A stretch of DNA of 26,966 nt from NCBI RefSeq assembly GCF_000330505.1, contig NW_004443648.1:1250009-1276974 (forward strand), in the 5' to 3' direction. A model generated the notes under the pieces. The model worked only from the letters and a program-made list of their open reading frames with translations. It made no database searches and had not been told where the DNA came from. The position numbers and the translations under genes were made by a program. This stretch comes from Entamoeba invadens IP1 (Eukaryota; Evosea; Mastigamoebida; Endamoebidae). Position 1 is the stretch's first letter, and every line of letters begins with the position of its first letter. This document shows, one piece after another, positions 19,706 through 26,966 of the stretch.

Positions 19706-19724
19706 CTTTTTTAAGTTCAAGTTC
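19706..19724 (-). promoter_or_regulatory. Double GAAC-type motif before the helical-protein gene
   Basis: On the minus strand this reads GAACTTGAACTTAAAAAAG, ending 13 nt before the ATG at 19693. Similar GAACT(T/C)AAAAA strings sit directly before the CP-C and SGT-like start codons in this window. GAAC is a known Entamoeba core promoter element. Use here is inferred. Confidence 0.4.
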
Positions 19725-19763
19725 TATGTTTTTCGTTGTGTTCTTATTTTCTTTTTTTTTACT

Positions 19764-19847
19764 TTTATAGTTTAATTTATAGTTTAATTTATAGTTTAAT
19801 TTATAGTTTAATTTATAGTTTAATTTATAGTTTAATTTATAGTTTAA
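19764..19847. repeat. Seven perfect tandem copies of a 12-bp unit
   Basis: The unit TTTATAGTTTAA is repeated seven times without a mismatch (84 bp). It lies about 70 bp upstream of the ATG of the 884-aa helical-protein gene (-) and about 140 bp past the stop of the protease gene, so it is in or near the promoter of the former. Perfect copies suggest recent expansion. Confidence 0.95.
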
Positions 19848-19989
19848 TTTGGTATTTCAAATAATGAAAATCGTTCATTCTTATAATAAATATGAAGTAA
19901 CTTAAAACGACATTTAAATAATTTTCGAACGATTTGAAAATTTTGGAGCTTTAAAAAAAGTGGGCGACGATTGCCTATTGAATTAGAAA

Positions 19990-22012
19990 TCAATTAGCAG
20001 TGATATCTCCGAACGGCCCATCGAACACAGGGAATGCATATTTGACTGTTGAGTTTTTGATCCACTGATAGTTTTGATTATTTTCATTACCGAAGAGGTA
20101 ACTAGAATTCTCCCATTGTATATCGAGGTATGAGAATGCGTAAGATTCATATCCCCAAGCCTTATAGTCACTGACCAAAAAACGAATAGTGGAGTATGGT
20201 TGGAAATAATATCCGCACGAGTCACTGTTATCTACATTGAACTCCGCAAACGGTTTAAACACCTTTTCCAACATTTGAAGTGTCGTTTGTGTTGTTTGAA
20301 GGACTTCGACGTCACTCACAGTATCTTGGTCTTCTCCCAACTTTGCTCGGACAATCGAGTAAAGGCGTTGTGTATCACTTCCCTCCGGAATTTCAGACAC
20401 CAAATTCACTGTCGAAGTACCTTCTTCGTCGTCTTCGACCAGCTTCCCCACTAACGCATACACATAGTCGTTTGCATTGTCTTCCCCACATTCCGGAAAC
20501 CCTAATAACGTCATTTTCTTAACATCCGTTTCTTTATTTGATGATCGACTACAACTCAACTTGACCCCTCCCAAAATCTTTTTCTTCTGTCTTCCGACGT
20601 ATCGGACTTTCCCAAAGCCACACTCCGAGAACTTCAAATTCGTCTTCAGACACTCCGCATCTACAGGAGACCAATTTTTGATCGATAAAGTTAGTGGACA
20701 GATTAACGCTTCATTGGCTTCTGAAATACTTTGCATCCAATATTGAATGGAATGCCCTACTAACCCCCAACTGTTTTTAATAATAAAACCCCCTTTCACA
20801 GGATTGTAGTACTGATTGCCATCGTCTTGTCTATTAATCCCTTCTTCCTTTGTTTTCACATAAGTGCTCTGGTCTCGGTCAACCCTAAACTCATCATTCC
20901 ATCCAACTATCACCATCGCATGCCCTCCACTGCCCATCACTTCGCCATGTAAATCAAAGACCGCGTCATTGGAATACGACGCCAACCCAATTCGCGTGCA
21001 ACACTTCTCTCCCGTCGTGTCTTGGACATAAAGACCAGATGCTGCTTGATAACACGGAAACTCGCACGTTGTGCAAACGGAGGTATTAACATCGGGGTTG
21101 TACTCATTGCACTCAAAGTAGTAACTTTTTTGGACGGTCGCAAGACCATATGAGATCGGGCCTTGATGTTCAAACATCGTCTTTTTGATTTCGTTAATGG
21201 AGTACATCGTTTTGATATCTTTAATTTTAAAGTCGATCGGGTTCGTCGCAATGATCTCAGCAAGGTTCTCGTCATTACAATGAAACTCTCCATCCCCCCT
21301 TTGTGTGTAATACTCACACACTGAATGTGGTAATATCAATTTCTTCGCTTCATCGCCTAAGTAATATATAAACTCGACACTCCCATCACTCGTTTGATTA
21401 ATTCCCATCCCTCCATAGTCACAGATTGGTATCTCTTTGTGGTCTTGGCAGTAATCATAGATCAATTTGCCGTCTGTCGGTTATTTATTATATATTAATT
21501 GTTACTTTATTATTAAAGTATAGTTAAACGACACCAGATGGATTTGATTTGATAAAGAGAGACAAACAGGCTTGTTCGGAGAATTGGACATACTCGTTTT
21601 CATTTAAGAACCCTGCCTCTACTCCATATTTACGATAACTACTCTCTACCATCCCGATAGTCGAAAAGATCCAACAGGACCCTCTTGAAGCTTGATCTTT
21701 GGGTATCACCACAGTATTCAATGGGATGTGATACTGCTTTGGTAACGCAACGTCGACTTCGTTAACAATTTTCACGACAAACCCATCCAATCGCGTTGAT
21801 AAAAAGATGCAACAGGTCACGACGAGTAAAAAGAGTAAGAAATTGAGCATTCCGAAGATCATCCAGAGCGTCCAAAACATTTCTTTTGTGTTGTGCTTCT
21901 TCTCCGTGTTTTTCTCGTCAACTACTTCGATGTTTTTCTCGTCATTTTTCACTAACTTCTCACCCTCGTCACCCTTCACTTCAGATGTCAAAAGTGGCTT
22001 GTTGTCTTCCAT
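19990..22012 (-). CDS. Membrane-anchored papain-family cysteine protease (CP-C class), 653 aa, two exons
   Basis: Exons on the minus strand: 22012-21535 and 21473-19990, 1962 nt in frame. The 61-bp intron (21534-21474) has an atypical GTGTCG donor and a GACAG acceptor; only this donor gives a phase-matched join (SNPSDGKLIYDY). Residues 1-46 are hydrophilic and cytosolic, and 47-71 form one hydrophobic anchor, giving type II topology. The mature-like C1 domain follows directly: oxyanion Gln107 and Cys113 in KDQASRGSCWIFS, His344 in GGHAMVIVGW, Asn393 in FIIKNSWG. There is no ERFNIN-type propeptide, as known for Entamoeba CP-C enzymes. About 250 residues follow the catalytic Asn, with several Cys and a YxY-rich end. 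The substrate is unknown; the likely place is the lumen of endolysosomal membranes or the cell surface. Confidence 0.93.
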
Positions 22013-22242
22013 CTTCTTTTTTTAAGTTCTTTGGAGTATTTTTAATTATTTCTTCACAAACAGATTTAAAAAGTTTTAAAAAGTCTTGAAAAGAGCCTTT
22101 TCGATTGTGGTCGAAATTTGAAAGATTTTTTTAATTCATGAACGAAATTGACTAGTAAAACTTGTTTATAATACTTTTACTATAATTTTACTATACTTGG
22201 ACCCTTAGAAGACACCGGAGGTACATACAAACAGTCACATTA
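22013..22242. promoter_or_regulatory. Promoter region of the CP-C gene with GAAC-type motif
   Basis: On the minus strand, AGAACTTAAAAAA (22018-22030) ends about six nt before the ATG at 22012. The rest of the 230-bp gap is AT-rich and contains nothing else that I can support. Assignment rests on likeness to the known Entamoeba GAAC element and on two similar sites elsewhere in the window. Confidence 0.4.
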
Positions 22243-23757
22243 TTAACACTCAAATTGTGCGGCTCCACACGAATGCCATCGCACTTTCATTTTACCATAA
22301 CAACTCTGTTTGCAAAATACACGACACTCATATTTCCCCTTTTTTAAGGCAGTGACATCTAAGTCGATATTTGGGCGGTTCAATTTGTCGGATTTGATTA
22401 AGTACTCGTCATTGGAATATGGCGCTTCACTGTCGCGATAAATTGCAAGCCAATATTTCTTAGTTAAGCCTGAGACGATCATCTGCACGACTTTTCTACT
22501 ATTTTCAAGTTTTGTGGAGGCTAAAAGTTTGACATCAGGGCCTACACATACATCAGAAGACTTGATTGGGATATACTCATCTCCTTTAGAAGAATTTAGA
22601 AACAGTCTGACAGCGTACCACCCATACTTCTGTTTGTCGAATTTTATAAATCCGTCCGCCTTCCCTTCACAGAATTTGTAGTCCAACGTTCTTCGTGTGT
22701 CCATCTCGTATTTGTCGTACAAGCCAATCCATGAGCTCATTTTCATAAAAGACTGCGGGACGTGATAAGTCACTTCTATTGAGTTGTTCACACTTTTTGC
22801 GCTCAAAACAATTCTTTTCAACACTTCTTCGGACGACGTCTCTTGCTTTGAAAACACGGAAATTTCAATTTGGTCGTTCATTTTTGTTAACTTTGGCATT
22901 GTCGTGTCTAAAGCCCCTACACACTCCTTTCCACTTGGAGAATTAAAGTCTGATGTATACACACTGCTAATAGAAATCGAGCTATTTCGACTCATTTTCG
23001 TGCTTGGAGCCTTTTCCGATTTTGTGTTTTGTGGTGCTTTTGTCGAACAAGCTCCTTTCATCGCGTTTTGGACTTGAGTCTCCAACTTCTCGGACTTTTC
23101 TTCGGACAACGCATTTGGTGCTTTCTGTGCCGCATTCAGAAATTTGCTCTGCGAAGTCTTCAACACGTTTTGATTCAATTTTTCGTCATCTGCTGATATT
23201 GAATGCTTTTCTGAGTCTTCTGCGTCGTCTGAGGTGTTATGTTTATTATTTTCTTTTAAATGACTCTGTTGAGTGTTTTCATTGTGTTTAGATGTATTGA
23301 AAGTCGTCTTAATAGAACGCATCAATTTTTGGACGATTGATATGCCTTTCTTCTTCTTTAATTTCTTTTCTTTATTAGACAAAGTGCTTTTCTTTTCACT
23401 TCTTGTTATGACAACACCTTTAATTGATATCTCTTTGACATCACCAGTAGAGTACCCATTTTGCACTATTCTCTTCTTATGTATTTTGTTCTTGTTGGAA
23501 GGAATTGAAGTCTGTTGTATGTCTTTGGCTTTAGTTTCTTTCTGTGGACAAGAAGAGTCTGGAGAGAGAACTAAATCCTCAGCAGCAAGATCAGAAGTGT
23601 CAAAATAATTAATAAGAACGTCTAACGTCTGAACGTAATTCTCGTGATTCTTGTCATACGCCTTTTCTATAAAAGATTTTTGAATTGAAGGAAATGCATT
23701 GCTAAGAACTTTGATATTCTTTTCTCTTCGAAGCTGTGCAAAATCTGGAGATTCCAT
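22243..23757 (-). CDS. CUE-domain protein with duplicated C-terminal beta domain, 504 aa
   Basis: Single-exon ORF. Residues about 13-54 match the ubiquitin-binding CUE pattern (NIKVLSNAFPSIQKSFIEKA, then NYVQTLDVLINYF), including the Phe-Pro pair and the di-Leu-like end. Residues about 65-300 are Ser/Lys/Asn-rich and probably disordered, with a KKLKKKKG basic patch. Residues about 315-504 hold two tandem copies of a beta-rich domain: the first has SSWIGLYDKYE and GWYAVRLFL, the second YWLAIYRDSEAP and GKYECRVFC. The WIGLY...GxYxxRxF pattern resembles SKICH-type domains known from membrane-trafficking and autophagy adaptors. A ubiquitin-linked membrane adaptor role is plausible but inferred. 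Confidence 0.85.
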   Translation of the reverse strand: MESPDFAQLRREKNIKVLSNAFPSIQKSFIEKAYDKNHENYVQTLDVLINYFDTSDLAAEDLVLSPDSSCPQKETKAKDIQQTSIPSNKNKIHKKRIVQNGYSTGDVKEISIKGVVITRSEKKSTLSNKEKKLKKKKGISIVQKLMRSIKTTFNTSKHNENTQQSHLKENNKHNTSDDAEDSEKHSISADDEKLNQNVLKTSQSKFLNAAQKAPNALSEEKSEKLETQVQNAMKGACSTKAPQNTKSEKAPSTKMSRNSSISISSVYTSDFNSPSGKECVGALDTTMPKLTKMNDQIEISVFSKQETSSEEVLKRIVLSAKSVNNSIEVTYHVPQSFMKMSSWIGLYDKYEMDTRRTLDYKFCEGKADGFIKFDKQKYGWYAVRLFLNSSKGDEYIPIKSSDVCVGPDVKLLASTKLENSRKVVQMIVSGLTKKYWLAIYRDSEAPYSNDEYLIKSDKLNRPNIDLDVTALKKGKYECRVFCKQSCYGKMKVRWHSCGAAQFEC

Positions 23758-24564
23758 TGAATAGAAGTTAACAGTACTTTACTTTATATGGAGCTGCAAT
23801 TACTTTTCGACTCTCGGCGTATTTCGTTTTGTATTTTTCAGTTACTCGTTTTGGAATTGTTGTCACTTGATCAAGACTTTTCCCCTCTAATTTCGAGTTT
23901 ATTTACCTAAGATATTTTGAAAAAGATAGTGTTTTCACTTCAAAAATTATCGTTTTGAACATGAAAAAAGTTTGACGTTTTGACTTTGATTTATTGGAAT
24001 TTAAATAAATTTTATTGAAAAAATCTTCTTTAAATTATAAAGGTGAATTTATAGGGGTTTCAGAATGGTGTTCAATGACTTAATAAATTGAAACATTCAC
24101 CATTTCCAAACTTGATAAGCTCTCGATATCGGTTGTTCAAAAACAAAGTTAATATTCACCATTAGTTTCTTTCAAAATAATACACCAAATTGTTTTAATT
24201 TGTTTTAATTGTGATTGTCAATAAATCAAAAAGATATCAGATTATACCCATTTAGTTCTGATTATCAATTATTATCACACGTTCGCCAAAACGACAATAT
24301 GAATAAAATTCTTATTAATATTGTGATGTTATTAATTACTCAGTCGACATAGTTGATCACATTAAAAAAATAAAACTATATATACTAATTTATTTAATTA
24401 AAGTTAATAATTAGTCAGACATTGACTTTGCTATTGATTTTTACTTATTTAATTTCTTATTTTGTGGTTTTGTTGGTCAAATAAAGAATTTTAGTATTTT
24501 TATAATTTTTCTCAACCTCTTCGAAATAGAAATTTTTTTACCATTTTTATAATTTTTTTGAATA
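23758..24564. other. Intergenic, AT-rich, with an imperfect hairpin
   Basis: This region follows the start of the CUE gene (its promoter lies at the left end). An imperfect stem occurs at 24064-24104: AATGGTG pairs with CACCATT and TTCAAT with ATTGAA, with a five-nt bulge. No gene is supported here. Confidence 0.5.
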
Positions 24565-24711
24565 ATGTTCCACACGAAAATGTGCGATAAATCAGGAAAC
24601 TGTTGGAATAAGAAGAATGAGAAACAGTATGACCAAAACCAAGTAAGATGCACAAATTGCACTGCTTTTTGTTCATTCTTTGAATCCCTTTTCGACTTTT
24701 TGAAATGTTGA
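24565..24711 (+). CDS. Candidate 48-aa cysteine-rich microprotein
   Basis: ORF with an ATG preceded in frame by TGA. It encodes a polar segment (CDKSGNCWNKKNEKQYDQNQ) followed by RCTNCTAFCSFFESLF and a terminal Cys. The six cysteines lie at 7, 13, 29, 32, 36 and 48. The CxxCxxxC core and the non-random composition set it apart from surrounding AT-rich ORFs. It ends 72 bp before the Rab start codon on the same strand. Minus-strand frames are also open here, which weakens the case. It could be a real microprotein, an exon, or a relic. No family is recognised. Confidence 0.35.
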   Translation: MFHTKMCDKSGNCWNKKNEKQYDQNQVRCTNCTAFCSFFESLFDFLKC

Positions 24712-24783
24712 TTTTGTGGCAACCACCACAACTTTACTTGTTGAATTTAAACATGTTAAAAAAACTAAATACTGCACTCGTTG

Positions 24784-25602
24784 ATGGAAAATTACACATA
24801 TGCAATCAAGAGTTTGCTCCTCTCTTAAATAATACATATTCTTCTTTTCAAAGTAATCTCTGCTCTTCAAAATATGACACGTAGTTGTTATGGTCGGCGA
24901 AACTAACGTTGGGAAATCGTCACTGCGGAAATTGTTTATCAATAATGTCTTCGACCCACTAATCCGACCAACTATAGGTGTCGACTTGTCTTACAAAATG
25001 ATCGAACAGGACGACGAGACCATTCGCATAGAAATTCGTGATACTGGTTTGCTGATTTTTATTGTTGTTTCGTCACCCCATACAGTCGTTTAAATATAGT
25101 ATCTATAATAGTAATAAACTAAATAATATAGAATTTGTTTTTATGTCATGGGTAGTTTGAAACAAGTAAATAACAAACAGCTGGGCTTGAGAGGTATCAG
25201 TCGATACCAGCAATGCTCTTTAGAAACTGTCTTGGTGCTGTTGTAGTATATGACATAACCTCGAGAGAGTCGTTTGATCAAACGAAGAAATGGCTTGACC
25301 TCTTTAAGAATTATGGAGGGTATAAAGACACAACGAAGAACATCTTTCTTGTTGGGAATAAAAGTGACTTGTCAACACAACGAAATGTCTCGAAAGAGGA
25401 GGGAGTGACTTATGCGCAAAATTGCCAAAACATGAACGTCGTCTTCACAGAGACTTCCGCTAAAGAGAGTAACGGATTTTGTGAACAACTGATGAATTTC
25501 ATTCACAAATTGGCGGAGATGTATAAAAAAGCTATTAAAATACATCCAGAGGACGAAAAGGTCGTTATCACAGCTTTGCCTAAACACAACAAATGCTGCT
25601 GA
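24784..25602 (+). CDS. Rab GTPase with Leu in place of catalytic Gln, 203 aa, three exons
   Basis: Exons are 24784-24811, 24885-25046 and 25181-25602, 612 nt in frame. Introns are 24812-24884 (GTTTGCTC...GTAG) and 25047-25180 (GTTTGCTG...ACAG). Joining restores MENYTYAIKIVMVGETNVGK and the switch II box across intron 2. Motifs: P-loop GETNVGKSS (14-22), switch I Thr39 in PTIGVD, DTAGLERY (62-69), NKSD (123-126), ETSAK (154-158), and a C-terminal CC for double geranylgeranylation. Rabs direct vesicle traffic on membranes. Position 66 is Leu (codon CTT) where nearly all Rabs have the Gln needed for GTP hydrolysis; the same Q-to-L change is the standard GTP-locked mutant in Rab studies. The acceptor site leaves no alternative reading. 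The subfamily is not assigned. Confidence 0.93.
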
Positions 25603-26134
25603 GAACAACAGATTAAAAAGTTTATATTTCAACATTAATTATTTATTTGGTGGTATTCGAGTTTATTTTATTAAACTAATAATAAAATAATTGTTTAATT
25701 ATTTTATAATTAATAATCAGATATTACATATATTATATATTATATGATTTGTAATATCTATTTATTATATTCTTTATTATCCATAAAATTGTATTTGAAA
25801 TTTTTTATAGTTATTCATTTATACTTACTTAACTATTTTTTTAACACAGGTTTTAATTATTGTAACATTATTAATATTGATTTTATAATAGTAAATAATT
25901 TGAAATTAATTAAAAGTTAATAAGTAATATATAATACAATTTAATTTTAATTGAATCTATAACATTTTGAGAAAAACAATGAAATCTAATTTAATTAAGT
26001 TTTATTTATAAAAATAAAAAATAAATTAAATAATAAAATTTAATTAATTTTTATTATAAAATTACTACTCTGATACCCCATAATTCAAATTAAAATTATT
26101 AAGTTTTTGTCATAAAATGGTAATAAAAATATTA

Positions 26135-26236
26135 TTGTGTGATGATATAAAAGATGACGAGCCTGACGCTGAGATAGCTTAGTTCTTAAGTTATTGAGGT
26201 GGGTTGATGTGTCTAAGGCTATATGAACACATTTTT
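26135..26236 (+). ncRNA. Possible small non-coding RNA (C/D-box-like island)
   Basis: In very AT-rich DNA, this ~100-bp patch is markedly GC-richer. It begins with GTGATGA (C-box-like), contains CTGA twice (26163-26166 and 26169-26172), and ends at a T6 run (26231-26236) that could stop RNA polymerase III. GCTGAGA (26168-26174) can pair with TCTAAGGC (26212-26219) with one mismatch, and TAGCTTAGTT (26175-26184) resembles an A-box. Against this, the final D-box is poor, and a 21-codon ORF (26117-26182) also crosses it. It is only a candidate. Confidence 0.22.
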
Positions 26237-26400
26237 TATTATGTACAATTTAGTATTAATATATAATAAATATATAATAAATATATTATAAATAAATAAT
26301 AAATATATAATAAATATATTATAATTGTATTATAATTATATTATGATTATATTATAATAAATTGAATAATATTTTTATTATAATTGATTGGTTTTCACCC

Positions 26401-26413
26401 CGAACTCAAAAAT
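26401..26413 (+). promoter_or_regulatory. GAAC-type motif before the SGT-like gene
   Basis: CGAACTCAAAAAT ends six nt before the ATG at 26419. It matches in form and spacing the strings before the CP-C and helical-protein genes. The known Entamoeba GAAC element is the basis for the call. Confidence 0.4.
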
Positions 26414-26418
26414 ATCCA

Positions 26419-26966
26419 ATGGAAATCCCAACAAAGGAACAGGTGTATTCGAAGTATCTTCGCCTTTTAGAAAAAAAAGGCTTTTTTAAAACAACAAGTG
26501 AAGAGGAGCGTGCGGAAAAGTCGAAGAAAGCGGAAGTCTATTTTGCGGAGAATTATGACAAGTTACATCGTCTTCCACAAGTCAAAGTTCCGAAAACACT
26601 CGAAGAGGTTTTGCCAGAGAAATTGAAGGAAGCTGAGGAATTCAAAATATCTGGAAATGAATTGTTTATAAAAAAAGACTATGCAACAGCTATTTGCGAA
26701 TACTCAAAAGCGATTTCATGCAACCCATTCAATCACATTTATTACTCGAACAGAGCTGCATGTTACTCGTATTTGGAGAACTTCGAATTGGCGTCGAGAG
26801 ACTGCGAAAAGTGCGTTGAGATTTCTCCGTCGTTTGCAAAGGGTTTTGGCCGCCTTGCTGTTGCTCGAGTTAAACTTGGGAAGTTGAACGAAGCCAAAGA
26901 GGCAATCGACAAAGCGCTTTCCTTGGACCCGACCAACGAAGTTTACTTGTCGACGAAACAAGACAT
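26419..26966 (+). CDS. SGT-like TPR co-chaperone, 5' part (runs off window)
   Basis: The frame is open from ATG 26419 to the window end (182 complete codons), so the 3' end is missing. Residues about 1-65 form an N-terminal helical region (MEIPTKEQVYSKYLRLLEKK) like the variable front part of SGT/Hip-type proteins. From about residue 70 there are three TPR units: AEEFKISGNELFIKKDYATA, IYYSNRAACYSYLENFELAS, and KGFGRLAVARVKLGKLNEAK. The five carboxylate-clamp residues that hold the EEVD tail of Hsp70/Hsp90 are all visible (Lys and Asn in FKISGN, Asn in YSNRA, Lys and Arg in AKGFGRL). It therefore likely acts as a cytosolic Hsp70/Hsp90 co-chaperone. Whether the C-terminal glutamine-rich or STI1-like part exists cannot be seen. 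Confidence 0.9.
   Translation, partial: MEIPTKEQVYSKYLRLLEKKGFFKTTSEEERAEKSKKAEVYFAENYDKLHRLPQVKVPKTLEEVLPEKLKEAEEFKISGNELFIKKDYATAICEYSKAISCNPFNHIYYSNRAACYSYLENFELASRDCEKCVEISPSFAKGFGRLAVARVKLGKLNEAKEAIDKALSLDPTNEVYLSTKQD

Larger units (their letters stand above)
25603..26418. other. Intergenic, extremely AT-rich, with one GC-richer island
   Basis: From 25620 to 26130 and from 26230 to 26390 the sequence is nearly all A and T, with palindromic ATATAATAAATATA-type repeats at 26255-26360. A sharply GC-richer island at about 26138-26228 is listed separately as a possible RNA. No firm gene is seen. Confidence 0.6.

Noticed and set aside
24064..24104. Imperfect hairpin considered as a MITE
   Set aside because: The five-nt bulge, short stems and lack of flanking duplication give too little support.
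24477..24942. 84- and 89-codon minus-strand ORFs over the Rab 5' end
   Set aside because: They overlap the Rab exons or the Cys-rich ORF and have no recognisable domain; the plus-strand gene structure is far better supported.
26168..26219. tRNA-like reading (A-box-like TAGCTTAGTT with a distal stem)
   Set aside because: The stem ends enclose only 37 nt, there is no anticodon arm and the B-box is missing; it is kept only as a generic RNA candidate.

Overview
The window looks like nuclear DNA of an Entamoeba species, most likely one with roomy intergenic spacing such as E. invadens. Three things suggest this. The DNA is very AT-rich between genes. Introns are short (46-172 bp) and mostly begin GTTTGT or GTTTGC and end in AG. 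The protein families are typical of Entamoeba: BspA-like leucine-rich repeat proteins, Ras/Rab GTPases, and a type II membrane cysteine protease of the CP-C class. The species is inferred; no rRNA or marker gene is present.

Layout. 1-7.9 kb: a 133-bp TA-flanked MITE, two long paralogous F-box-like/degenerate-repeat proteins on +, and between them a Ras-family protein on - that has lost key GTPase motifs. 7.9-11.4 kb: a four-exon TBC RabGAP (-) divergent from a WD-like/RRM fusion protein (+). 11.4-14.9 kb: mostly gene-poor, with a 99-aa ORF (-) and a probable small multi-exon membrane protein (+) whose starts are 25 bp apart, then about 2 kb of low-complexity sequence. 14.9-23.8 kb: five genes in a row on -: BspA-like LRR protein, RRM protein with a proline-rich tail, 884-aa all-helical protein (three exons), CP-C cysteine protease (two exons), and a CUE-domain protein. 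24.5-27 kb: a 48-aa Cys-rich ORF, a three-exon Rab with a Gln-to-Leu change in switch II, and the 5' part of an SGT-like TPR co-chaperone that runs off the window.

Five multi-exon genes were reconstructed by reading across introns. In four of them the exons keep frame and restore family motifs or a continuous reading frame: TBC 465 aa, helical protein 884 aa, CP-C 653 aa, Rab 203 aa. The fifth (67 aa) is tentative. No operon logic applies in this eukaryote, but a vesicle-traffic theme recurs (RabGAP, Rab, Ras-like, CUE). The most unusual signals are two small GTPases with opposite-looking lesions (one pseudo-GTPase, one naturally Q-to-L), an N-terminal module shared by three LRR-type proteins, and several tiny ORF or ncRNA candidates in AT-rich DNA.
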